From Panaeolus papilionaceus (Eukaryota; Basidiomycota; Agaricomycetes; Agaricales), in assembly GCA_015501605.1 (NCBI GenBank), contig JADNRZ010000060.1, positions 1 to 38,111 on the forward strand: a DNA stretch of 38,111 nt, read 5' to 3'. The notes under the pieces are model-generated. The model worked only from the letters and a program-made list of their open reading frames with translations. It made no database searches and had not been told where the DNA came from. The translations under genes and the position numbers were made by a program. Of this stretch, positions 1 to 10,059 are shown piece after piece. Position 1 is the first letter of the stretch; every line of letters starts with the position of its first letter.

Positions 1-1065
1 TCGTTGTGACGCTCTACGTTATCTGCGCCCAGGCGCTCATTCAACAGATGCGCTCCGGTGTGCGAAAAAAGCAGGCCACTTGGAGTCTGGTCTACATTAC
101 GGTCATGGTTATTATGGGTACTATCTACGAGGCATGTAGCGCAAGGCAAACACAGCTCGAGTATGTCAACTTCAGAAACTTCCCAGGAGGACCATCGGCA
201 TACAGTTTGTTCATCTTCGACACCCCAGTCTTCATTGTCGGCGACTCGGCGTACTTTGTAGCCAGTTGGATGAACGATGCGTTGCTGGTGAGTGGTTTAA
301 ATGCTATTCAGCCAACGACTGATAAAAGGTCTCCGATCGTAGCTCTGGCGTCTATCTGTTCTCTACAGAGGGTCTCGCCTTTTTACCCCTGTAATCATCG
401 GAGGCGTTATTTTTTATCTCGCTGCTTTTTGTAACCCGTGTCTCTTTCACCTCTTCATTGCAGATAGCTAATCAATTCGACCTATATATAGCTCTGGGTC
501 TCGTCACTCTTATTGAATCGTCATTGCCTAGCCAATCCTTCTGGTCCGCAATCGCCGTCAAGTTCGCCACGGCGTACTACGCTGTTGTGACCACCTACAC
601 GATCGTCATTACGCTCTTCATGGTCTTGCGGATCTTGCATCTTCGCCGTAGAATCATCAAGGCGACTGGACGCACGGAATTTGGTGACCAATACCTTAGC
701 ATCGCTGCGATCATCGTTGAATCCTCTGCATTGTATACTGTCTGGGGTATCATCTTCTTGGCCCTCTATCTCAGGAACAACCAAGTGGAGAACGTGTTCT
801 TGACTACTCTCTCACAAGTGCAGGTAATCAATCATTGCAAGCAACTTTCTTATGATAGTCATTGACCCTTCCGTTTCATCAGATTATTGCGCCGCTTCTT
901 ATCATGTATCGTGTCTCACAGGGCAAGGCCTGGGAACAAGATACGACAACCAATATCATGACATTGAACGCATCCGGTGGCCCTCGCACACATGCAGGTT
1001 ACAGCAATGGCACAACGACTACAATCCTTAACTCTTCTCATTCCCTGAATGACAAAGAAGTTTGA
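1..1065 (+). CDS. Multi-pass membrane protein of a basidiomycete-expanded family, 3' part
   Basis: The gene enters the window from the left and no ATG precedes the first in-frame codons, so its start lies upstream. I read three exons, <1-287, 464-823 and 883-1065, with GTGAGT and GTAATC donors, CAG acceptors and phase 0 at both junctions; the last exon ends in TGA. The translation has several hydrophobic helices separated by short loops, a positively charged patch near the start (RSGVRKKQ) and a polar tail rich in Thr and Asn. The layout resembles an uncharacterised family of about seven-helix proteins common in mushrooms; no function is known to me. Oddly, the segment with a W-R-C motif that I remember after WMNDALL in relatives is not seen, either in the exons or in the 176-bp first intron, so this copy may be internally deleted or mis-spliced in my model. 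Family membership fairly sure, function unknown. Confidence 0.7.
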
Positions 1066-3071
1066 CTGTGAAGAACACTATGCACAATTCACTATTGTAT
1101 GAAACGTCCTGCTCATAGCTCGAAACAATTCATTTTTAATAATAATGATACAAAAGTCAGAGGTCAATCCCAACAGATATGTGGCAGAATGTATTAACGA
1201 GTGGAAATAGACGTAGTGATGAAACCCCTTCTTGAGCTGTATTCGTTGAACCCTTATGTCCCAAACCTTCGATGCGCGTGCCCCTTTCAACTAGTATCCT
1301 CTAATCTCACGCTTCAAATAAAAGGGATTACAGAGAACTTTAGTGGTTCTATGTGTGTGTGCACCAGTTATGGATTGATAAAGTGATCTGCCTCACGGTT
1401 CCAAACTCAAGTTCGGACTCGTAAGTCACACGAGTAGTCAGGCTTCTAAGTGCCAGGTCCGAATGGTCAATGGGCGCTGAGCGCTGAACACTTATCTCAC
1501 ACGTTGTCGATCAGAGAACAATGTAAACCGCAGCTGTGTGGTGGTTCCTCTTGTCACGTATTTCTAATATAATTCAGGTAAAAATAGGGGTAACACATCG
1601 GTGATGGATACACCTCTGGGATAGACATACGAGATATGTCACATTGAATTGAATGGACGCCAAAACCGCCAAAACCAACATCAAACCTGAAGCTTTCAAG
1701 TTTTGAAACACAGCTGTCGTCGTTGGGTGTTAGCTGATGGTCAACAGGGTGTGAATGGCTCAATTATAGTATTGGGGAGCGCAAGAACCCGTTATCGTAC
1801 GCCTGTCGATTAAAGTTCGGGTTGACATCAGACATTCAACGATGGATCTCCGTAATTAGTTCAATATTGGAAAACGCACGTACCATTTATCACAGGTTAT
1901 GACTTCAATGTGAAAGCAGCTACCACTCGAAAAATAGATGTTTGTTATGGAAAAACACTGTATGGACTGGGACATTGATCGATGATATTGATGTCTCGCA
2001 ATGTGAATTGTGTGTTTGCTTCAGATCGACGCCGGTAACATAAATTTAGTAGCCATCGCTGTCGCGCTGGAAGCGGCAGAGCCGCCTGAAGGGGTCAACC
2101 CCAATGGTTCAGGACAAGATGCGATGATGATTGGGGTACGCGATGCCACAATACAGTAGCCTCAGCCACCGACGCGGTCGCATGAGCGTATCTAATCTAA
2201 TCTAAGAGGTCGCAACGCACGGATCCAGCGCTTTCCGCCCACACCAAAATAGAACGTCCAGCATCACACCTGGATCACTCCGAGACTCGCATAAGGGAAC
2301 ACGGGGAAGTGGAAGGAATATTGATAACCAAAAGAAAAGGCCGAAATGTCCTACTTTATGGTCGGTTCTCCTTTTCCATCGGGGATTACCACCGAAAGCC
2401 CACCACCTTATAAGTTTTTGACATAGAACTTGATACGAGCCATATATAACCCCATCATGAGTTGAGTAGAACCTCAAGTGATGGAAAAAAAGAAGCACTG
2501 CCTTGCCATGTAGGGGCTCAACTGCTCGAAGTTGGAACAATTTGGTTTTTGTTTTCTAACTCGACTGCATATGCTGTAGTAAGAGCCTATGGGCTCTCAG
2601 AATTTGAAACGTTACCCAGCAAAGTGGCCTATTTCTGCTACCAGTTGGGTGCTTCAAGTAGCAGCTGCGGGCCACTGGCAGGCATGAGAACTTAGTTCCC
2701 ACACACTAGTTAAAATTGTAATTTTAGTGACATATGCATATGTCGTCGGTAAGCACTATGTAGATAGCTGTACAGGCCCTGATGTATGGAGGCCATCTAA
2801 AAATAGCCAGAAATTGTGATGCTTTCGCTGATAGACGAGAGACGTGAGATATCAGTTGTGCGGACCGCCAAGCAACACGGCATCCCTAGTTCTGGTCTCA
2901 TTCTGCTATCTGTGGTTTCTACGAAGCACACAGGGGTAGGAAGGAGCTAAACTTCAGGCGGGAAATTTCCTCGCTACGAAGTGGACAATGCTAATATATA
3001 GCTAATCCCAGAACCAGGCGACGGTACCCACCAGGAGACCTTCTCCCTTCCGCCTCCCGCGTCACCTCAAT
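1066..3071. other. Intergenic region without a recognisable gene
   Basis: I see no reading frame with coding character, no tRNA and no repeat of note. The right end, about 2880-3071, is the likely promoter and leader of the orphan exon at 3072: a TATATA run lies at 2995-3000, about 75 bp before the ATG. A short GC hairpin (GCGGC-AGA-GCCGC) near 2071 has no evident role. Confidence 0.5.
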
Positions 3072-3173
3072 ATGTCGGGGACATTCGATAACGCCACATC
3101 CTGGCTGCCTGTTGGTGAGACTGAGGCCGATATCTTTTCAGATGCAGTCAGTTTGATCAGTACGACAACCATG
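3072..3173 (+). pseudogene. Orphan first exon of a membrane-protein paralogue, cut off by the foldback element
   Basis: ATG at 3072 opens 34 codons (MSGTFDNATSWLPVGE...ISTTTM) ending at a possible GTCAGT donor at 3174. The layout, a short polar start with WLPxGE, acidic residues and SD followed by T-T-T-M, is what I recall as the first exon of the family represented at 1-1065. The expected second exon is not found before the foldback element at 3203 or in the 4 kb to its right. A TATATA run sits about 75 bp upstream. I infer a tandem paralogue whose first intron took the insertion and whose remaining exons were lost or displaced. It could instead be a chance short frame, but the motif match and the frame ending on a donor argue against that. 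Confidence 0.5.
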
Positions 3174-3499
3174 GTCAGTGTTGCTTATGGGATATAAGGT
3201 AATTACAATGTAGCGACTTTGTTGGTCCGCGGACTAGCTACAACGTAATGACTGAGTGTGATCCATGGATCGCCATGGATTTCCTACATTTTGGGTAACT
3301 ACACTAAATAGTTATTTCATTAGATAGAATATAAGTGAATTAATTATTACTAGTAGGTGGGCGGGTTGGGTAGGGTGGATTTCCGAGTGAGCGGCGGGTG
3401 AGCTGGAATGGGTGGATTGGTAGTTTTCCAAGGGAATGGGAGGGGGGTAGCGGGTAGGTTGGGGTGGGTGGGTAGTAGTGGATTGGGGTGGATTGGGAG

Positions 3500-4448
3500 A
3501 TTTCCGCGGAAATGGGGGGAGGTTGGGGGGTGGTTTGGGGTGAGTTTATTGTAGTGGATTAGGTTGGAGTGGGCACATTGGGGTGGGTGGGTAGTAGTGG
3601 AATAGGGTGGATTGGTAGATTTCCGCGGAAATGGGGGGGGGGGGGGGGTGGTTTGGGGTGAGTTTATTGTAGTGGATTAGGTTGGATTAGATGAATTTAC
3701 AAGGGAATGGGCAGGTAGGGATGGGGGGATTTTTATATTTCCGCGGAAATGGTGATCCAAAATTGCCCATTTCCGCGGAAATGGGCAAATTTAGGAATTT
3801 TTCAATGCATGGATTTTTGAATTTCCGCGGAAATGGGTGAATTTGATAAATGGATTTGTTGAATTTCCGCGGAAATGGGCAAATTTAGACATTTTAAATA
3901 CATGGATTTTTGAATTTCCGCGGAAATGGGGGAATTTAGAGATTTTTAAATGCATGGATTTTTTGAATTTCCGCGGAAATGGGTGAATTTGGACATTTTC
4001 AATACATGGATTTTGGATTTCCGCGGAAATGGGGAATTTTGAAAATGGTGGATTCTTGAATTTCCGCGGAAACGGGTAAATTTGGAGATTTTCAAATGCA
4101 TGGATTTGTTAATTTCCGCGGAAATGGGTGAATTTAGAGATTTTTAAATACATGGATTTTTGAATTTCCGCGGAAATGGTGATTCAATTTTGTAGATTTC
4201 CGCGGAAATGGGGAATTTGGAAATGGTGGATTCTTGAATTTCCGCGGAAATGGGTGAATTTGGAGATTTTCAAATGAGTGGATTTGTGAATTTCCGCGGA
4301 AATGGTGGACTTGTTAATTTGTGAGCAAAGGTTCCGCGGTATCGGAAATTCATTCCAATATTGAAATGAGTCAATTGTTGAACTTCCGCGGAAATGGTGG
4401 ATTTTCTGTGGAATTGGGTGGATGCCATTCATAGATTTCCGCAGAAGA
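3500..4448 (+). repeat. Array of ATTTCCGCGGAAAT palindromes, left arm
   Basis: I count 18 copies of this perfect 14-bp palindrome or close variants, starting at 3500, 3619, 3737, 3769, 3821, 3863, 3914, 3967, 4017, 4060, 4112, 4164, 4196, 4238, 4290, 4330, 4382 and 4435. Those at 4060, 4330 and 4382 are variants and the one at 4435 is decayed. From 3737 on the steps are 32, 52, 42, 51, 53, 50, 43, 52, 52, 32, 42, 52, 40, 52 and 53 bp, close to 3, 4 or 5 helical turns. The first two steps are about 118 bp and are filled with G-rich repeats. The separating DNA is AT-rich and partly repeated. The core CCGCGG also occurs in the element's terminal module at 3225-3232 (TCCGCGGA). Repeated transposase- or host-factor-binding sites are a reasonable inference. 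Confidence 0.85.
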
Positions 4449-4554
4449 GGTGGATATTAACAAACTATAACCCAACAGTGTTGCAAACATTGTCAGCAAA
4501 TAAGCAGAAGTAATTAACTCCTGCAGGTTGGGAAATAAGTTTCCAATTAAATTC

Positions 4555-4902
4555 TGACCCGGTACCATGTACCCGCAGGTAGTCTTTACAAAATGAATCC
4601 AAAATCATCCAAAACGAGCAACATTTGGCAGAGATACTAATATTTCAAGCATTTTCTGCTTGATTTTACACCGTTTCAGGCGCTCTTGGACCTGTTTTGA
4701 AGTCCGCGGGTACACCAGCTTTCATTCATGACCCGGTACCATGTACCCGCAGGTATTCCGCCTGAAACAAGTCCCAAATCATTCAAAACGGCTGTCATTT
4801 AGCTAAGATATCCATGTTTTGAGGATATTATGCTCAATTCTGCACCGTTTTGGGCGCTCCGGGGCTTGTTTTGAAGCCCGCGGGAACACCAGAATACAAC
4901 CG
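4555..4902 (+). repeat. 174-bp tandem units inside the left arm
   Basis: Two diverged copies start with TGACCCGGTACCATGTACCC at 4555 and 4729, exactly 174 bp apart. Each ends with a C-C-G-C-G-G-G block followed by ACACCAG. A third, more diverged copy can be made out from about 4982 to 5160. Within a unit the start (GTACCCGC) and end (GCGGGTAC) are roughly inverted. The mirror copies lie at about 6294-6641. Confidence 0.6.
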
Positions 4903-5287
4903 GAAACATATCAGACCATTTACTTCATCCACCCCCAGGTGGAAAAGCAATATTGATTGAGGAAAAGGCAGAAATCATCATACCTGCAGGCAACAAGGTG
5001 TATTAAAGTATGTTTTCCCGTGGGTAGCCCACATTTCATCAAACAACACCCTATCTAACTCTGGCATAAATTAGATGTAACTCCCTCAGTTCTGCATTAT
5101 TTTGAGTGATATTGGGCTTGTTATGAGCGGATTATCTATGGCTACAATATGGTATGTATATTCAGGTGTTTAGAGAATGATAGCAGTTGATCTTTGCGAT
5201 ATCTCCTCTTTTACAGGTACCCCTCTCAGCCCTACATCATAGATAAGGATATTTCTGGCAATAGAGAGCATTCAAAATAATGCTGAT

Positions 5288-5909
5288 ATAACAAATTGCT
5301 GTATCTAATTGAGATATGCAAGTATTGTCAACAAAGAAGGCCCTAGTGCACTCACAAGAGCTAATGGTTAGACAACTGGATGACAGAATATAGCGAAACC
5401 ACAGTACATGTGACTCATTTATCAGGTTTATATGGGTGATATATTGGACAATGATACAACAAGAGGGGAGGATGTTCTAGAAGCAACATTTGACAGTAAT
5501 ATGATTATATTTGAGACAAGATATGTTCTACATGTTATGATTCTTAGTCTCCATGCAATATTCTCTTTCCCTTTTGTTGTTTTAACAGGTGGAAGAAGAG
5601 ACTTATGCTTCTGTTTCAACTGCATCCTGTCTAACCATTGTCTCACCATTGTCTGGTGGGTGTTTTCTTTGGTACTTTTGTTGAAGAAAGTCTCAAGATA
5701 TCATTAAGAATTGCTTCTGACTCTTGTTTCCTTCTTTCTTGGTCATTAATCCGATGTATCAGTCATATAAGCTACAAAAATGGATGTAATATGGTACATT
5801 GGAACCATATCCTGTAAAATAGTTGTCCAGTCCTTGTCTGTCAGGTGTATTCTGGAACTTTGTTGTGAACGAAACATGTAGAACACAATTCAAGTCTAAA
5901 ATTTAGAAC
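5288..5909. other. Central spacer between the foldback arms
   Basis: This is the only part of the element that is not inverted-repeated. It is AT-rich and contains an open frame of 91 codons (5432-5707, plus) that resembles nothing I know and is probably fortuitous. A short inverted pair, TGTTCTACATG near 5525 and CATGTAGAACA near 5874, lies inside it. In a transcript it would form the loop of a 2-kb hairpin. Confidence 0.6.
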
Positions 5910-7994
5910 ATCAGCATTATTTGAATGCTCTCTATTGCCAGAAATATCCTTATCTATGATGTAGGGCTGAGAGGGGTACCTGTAAAAGAGGAGATATCGC
6001 AAAGATCAACTGCTATCATTCTCTAAACACCTGAATATACATACCATATTGTAGCCATAGATAATCCGCTCATAACAAGCCCAATATCACTCAAAATAAT
6101 GCAGAACTGAGGGAGTTACATCTAATTTATGCCAGAGTTAGATAGGGTGTTGTTTGATGAAATGTGGGCTACCCACGGGAAAACATACTTTAATACACCT
6201 TGTTGCCTGCAGGTATGATGATTTCTGCCTTTTCCTCAATCAATATTGCTTTTCCACCTGGGGGTGGATGAAGTAAATGGTCTGATATGTTTCCGGTTGT
6301 ATTCTGGTGTTCCCGCGGGCTTCAAAACAAGCCCCGGAGCGCCCAAAACGGTGCAGAATTGAGCATAATATCCTCAAAACATGGATATCTTAGCTAAATG
6401 ACAGCCGTTTTGAATGATTTGGGACTTGTTTCAGGCGGAATACCTGCGGGTACATGGTACCGGGTCATGAATGAAAGCTGGTGTACCCGCGGACTTCAAA
6501 ACAGGTCCAAGAGCGCCTGAAACGGTGTAAAATCAAGCAGAAAATGCTTGAAATATTAGTATCTCTGCCAAATGTTGCTCGTTTTGGATGATTTTGGATT
6601 CATTTTGTAAAGACTACCTGCGGGTACATGGTACCGGGTCAGAATTTAATTGGAAACTTATTTCCCAACCTGCAGGAGTTAATTACTTCTGCTTATTTGC
6701 TGACAATGTTTGCAACACTGTTGGGTTATAGTTTGTTAATATCCACCTCTTCTGCGGAAATCTATGAATGGCATCCACCCAATTCCACAGAAAATCCACC
6801 ATTTCCGCGGAAGTTCAACAATTGACTCATTTCAATATTGGAATGAATTTCCGATACCGCGGAACCTTTGCTCACAAATTAACAAGTCCACCATTTCCGC
6901 GGAAATTCACAAATCCACTCATTTGAAAATCTCCAAATTCACCCATTTCCGCGGAAATTCAAGAATCCACCATTTCCAAATTCCCCATTTCCGCGGAAAT
7001 CTACAAAATTGAATCACCATTTCCGCGGAAATTCAAAAATCCATGTATTTAAAAATCTCTAAATTCACCCATTTCCGCGGAAATTAACAAATCCATGCAT
7101 TTGAAAATCTCCAAATTTACCCGTTTCCGCGGAAATTCAAGAATCCACCATTTTCAAAATTCCCCATTTCCGCGGAAATCCAAAATCCATGTATTGAAAA
7201 TGTCCAAATTCACCCATTTCCGCGGAAATTCAAAAAATCCATGCATTTAAAAATCTCTAAATTCCCCCATTTCCGCGGAAATTCAAAAATCCATGTATTT
7301 AAAATGTCTAAATTTGCCCATTTCCGCGGAAATTCAACAAATCCATTTATCAAATTCACCCATTTCCGCGGAAATTCAAAAATCCATGCATTGAAAAATT
7401 CCTAAATTTGCCCATTTCCGCGGAAATGGGCAATTTTGGATCACCATTTCCGCGGAAATATAAAAATCCCCCCATCCCTACCTGCCCATTCCCTTGTAAA
7501 TTCATCTAATCCAACCTAATCCACTACAATAAACTCACCCCAAACCACCCCCCCCCCCCCCCCCATTTCCGCGGAAATCTACCAATCCACCCTATTCCAC
7601 TACTACCCACCCACCCCAATGTGCCCACTCCAACCTAATCCACTACAATAAACTCACCCCAAACCACCCCCCAACCTCCCCCCATTTCCGCGGAAATCTC
7701 CCAATCCACCCCAATCCACTACTACCCACCCACCCCAACCTACCCGCTACCCCCCTCCCATTCCCTTGGAAAACTACCAATCCACCCATTCCAGCTCACC
7801 CGCCGCTCACTCGGAAATCCACCCTACCCAACCCGCCCACCTACTAGTAATAATTAATTCACTTATATTCTATCTAATGAAATAACTATTTAGTGTAGTT
7901 ACCCAAAATGTAGGAAATCCATGGCGATCCATGGATCACACTCAGTCATTACGTTGTAGCTAGTCCGCGGACCAACAAAGTCGCTACATTGTAA
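5910..7994 (-). repeat. Right arm of the foldback element
   Basis: This is the reverse complement of 3203-5287, with the same palindrome array in mirror order (about 6748-7697) and the C-rich strand on plus. The conserved outer extension CTTCCCTACCTG at 7995-8006 lies just beyond the arm and matches the outer flank of the related ends at 22734 and 23750. Confidence 0.9.
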
Positions 7995-8310
7995 CTTCCC
8001 TACCTGCAAAAGCGAGTTCTCTCTCAAGTTAACTTCACTTACCAATATGTTGGTCAGATGCTGTATAATAGTTTGTAATTAGCTATCAGAATTGGTGAAC
8101 CTGCCCACCAGGCAAACTGCTCCGGTGTGACCCTGACAACAGGTTCGGGTTTGGAGTCACAGCAAGTATTTGCGGGGGTCGGGGTCAAAACATAATATAA
8201 GATAAGAATCGGGTAGTTCATGGTGAACGATGCAAGACGGGGAACAGGAGTCGAATAGGCTAATTACAACTTATGATCTGCGGATATTCACACGTGTAGG
8301 GGCCGAAGAG

Positions 8311-8463
8311 TACGGTTGACGGGAACCGCATGGTTGGATTTTTTCGGTTCGCGCATTGATGTTGTCGGCTCCCGCTCGGAACCCATCACGACCCTCTTCG
8401 TGGAGGTCACACGCCCCTATATCCGACACATATTCATACCTCGCTAACACTTTACTGTAAAGG
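8311..8463 (+). repeat. Left terminal inverted repeat of the 1.74-kb element
   Basis: It is inverted with respect to 9898-10054. The outer tip is TACGGTTGACGGGAACC and AAGAG lies directly outside. Confidence 0.7.
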
Positions 8464-9897
8464 ATCCCAATGCATAGTCGTTGAGCTTGTATATGCTGGG
8501 AATAAAGACCCACATGGGAACGGTCAAACACCCCTGCTTCAAAACATTCGAGCTTCTGGACTCTACATGACGACAAGAAAAGTCAATCAAACGTTTTAAG
8601 TTGATACAGATGTCTAAACACTGAATTGCAGGGCTGAAGGGATATATAGACTTGATTGAAAAATTACAGAGAGTGTACGAAAGGCAGCTCTCTTTCACAA
8701 TGCATCATTATGTGCCCTCCTACAGTAAGTATCGGCCACCACAGAAAGATCTGTACAAGCACAGTTCTTCATTCTTGGTCACATGTGTGCGACCCAACCA
8801 TTGACACACTACCCTCTCTCATTACCTTATTATGAACTCTTACAACGGCGCGTTGGCATAGTCTAGCGCTCGTAATTCGTTTTCCTTACTTCTTCTTTGC
8901 CCACCCTCCGCTTCCCTTTTGAATAGAACCCCTTCTCTTTTATATTTTGTACTGTGATTCATTCAAGGTCCACAACTCGCTCACTAACCGTCTCGCTCAC
9001 ATTGGATCACTGAGGTATGTGGATAGAGAGAGCTGGGGCTTTTGGGAGCATATCTGTCCACAGTAGGGTTTCGGCTTCAAGTTGTCACCTCTCCCATCCC
9101 CCACTACTACTACTACTACTACCACTCCATGCTTCAATGTTCCAGCAAATGAAAGACAAAAGATAAATGATATATATATGAGCTCCAGATATATTGTGGC
9201 TGAATATGGTCTGAAAATAGAAAAAATGTCCCTGTTGCAACTCACGTACGAATTACACCAAGCAACTTGGATGTGAGGCAAGGTGAAGGACATACGTTCA
9301 TTGTGATGAACAGATTTGGACGAAACTAACACACTAAACACTCGAGATGGTTAAAATCTGGACGGGGAGGGAGGGTGTACTTAATCGGTGAGTGATGTTC
9401 GAGAGTCCCAGTGCATGGGCTTCCGTGGATACGAATCCCATGACTGCTTCGCCCTGGCATAGACAAGGCCCTAAAATGGTCTTCTGTTGAAGATTTTTCC
9501 AGAGAGAAGCTGTTAGTTTACTTTAGTTCTCTGTCTGCGCTATTGATTTCAGTCATAAGGTATTTTGTGGTAAAGATCTCAATCCAAGTCAGTCTAATTC
9601 CAATTCCTTCAACTTGTCTCCAAACTTTCAACCAGCGTCAGAGCGTTCAAATTCATTAAATGAATTGCATTATCTCACTTCACCATCAAATAATTAGTCT
9701 AAACTCAAGATATCTCTCCAAAATAAGTACTACTGTTGTGTATTCATCAGGAACACCCCGGCATTCCGATAGGCATTGTAACATCTCACTAACCTGTCAT
9801 GTGCTTCTGGCCTGATACTAAGCCATTCAAGGATTTTATGGCCTAATTTAATATATTCTAGTTTGTGTATACAAGTTCAACAACCATGTATTGCAAT

Positions 9898-10054
9898 CCT
9901 TTATACCTGTAAAGTGTTATCGGTGTACGAATATGTGTCGGAAATAGGGGCGTGTGACCTCCACGAAGAGGGTCGTGATGGGTTCCGAGCAGCTGCCGAC
10001 ATCATCAGTGCGTGAAGCGAAAAAAATCCAACCATGCGGTTCCCGTCAACCGTA
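9898..10054 (-). repeat. Right terminal inverted repeat of the 1.74-kb element
   Basis: It is the partner of 8311-8463. It ends in CCCGTCAACCGTA and is followed directly by AAGAG. Confidence 0.7.
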
Positions 10055-10059
10055 AAGAG

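Larger units (their letters stand above)
3203..5287 (+). repeat. Left arm of the foldback element
   Basis: This is the reverse complement of 5910-7994. I noticed only two single-base differences over about 2 kb: a G run of 16 here (3633-3648) against 17 C at right (7548-7564), and one extra A near 5275. Such identity points to recent formation or to continued correction of one arm by the other. Confidence 0.9.
3203..7994. mobile_element. 4.8-kb foldback (long inverted repeat) element, probably a non-autonomous DNA transposon
   Basis: The sequence from 3203 inward (TTACAATGTAGCGACTTTG) recurs as its reverse complement ending at 7994. The match continues for 2,085 bp per arm (3203-5287 and 5910-7994) around a 622-bp unrelated centre. 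From outside to inside each arm has a two-module palindromic terminus (about 82 bp), an AT-rich stretch, a G-rich zone (G on the plus strand at left, C at right), an array of ATTTCCGCGGAAAT palindromes, and two or three diverged 174-bp tandem units. No transposase is encoded. On the right the match to related ends continues outward through 7995-8006 (reverse complement CAGGTAGGGAAG). The left counterpart at 3191-3202 is diverged. I found no convincing target duplication. The ends match those at 22734 and 23750. Mobilisation by a KDZ transposase is a guess from proximity. Confidence 0.85.
8311..10054. mobile_element. 1.74-kb element with about 155-bp terminal inverted repeats and 5-bp target duplication
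   Basis: The sequence starting TACGGTTGACGGGAACCGCA at 8311 reappears inverted, ending at 10054. The two copies stay alignable for about 155 bp (8311-8463 and 9898-10054) with roughly 10 percent differences. The bases directly outside match: AAGAG at 8306-8310 and AAGAG at 10055-10059, which is what a 5-bp target-site duplication looks like. The interior (8464-9897) has no recognisable transposase, only short unconvincing frames and an ACT microsatellite near 9102, so this is probably a non-autonomous copy. The ends do not resemble those of the foldback family. I cannot assign a superfamily. The inverted-repeat arms translate into a coding-like frame (GACDLHEEGRDGF), so the ends may include gene-derived sequence. 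Confidence 0.65.

Noticed and set aside
3500..4448. Regularly spaced repeats resembling a CRISPR array
   Set aside because: The repeat is a 14-bp palindrome, spacers are AT-rich and partly alike, the genome is eukaryotic and the array lies inside an inverted repeat of a transposon.
4184..4568. Open frames of 65 and 82 codons present identically in both foldback arms (also 6628-7012)
   Set aside because: They are mirror copies of repeat DNA, encode translated palindrome repeats and have no recognisable domain.
5432..5707. 91-codon frame in the foldback centre as a transposase
   Set aside because: Too short, no catalytic motif, AT-rich random composition.
9082..9276. Plus-strand frame starting in Pro/Thr repeats
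   Set aside because: It begins in an ACT microsatellite inside the 1.74-kb element and has no other support.
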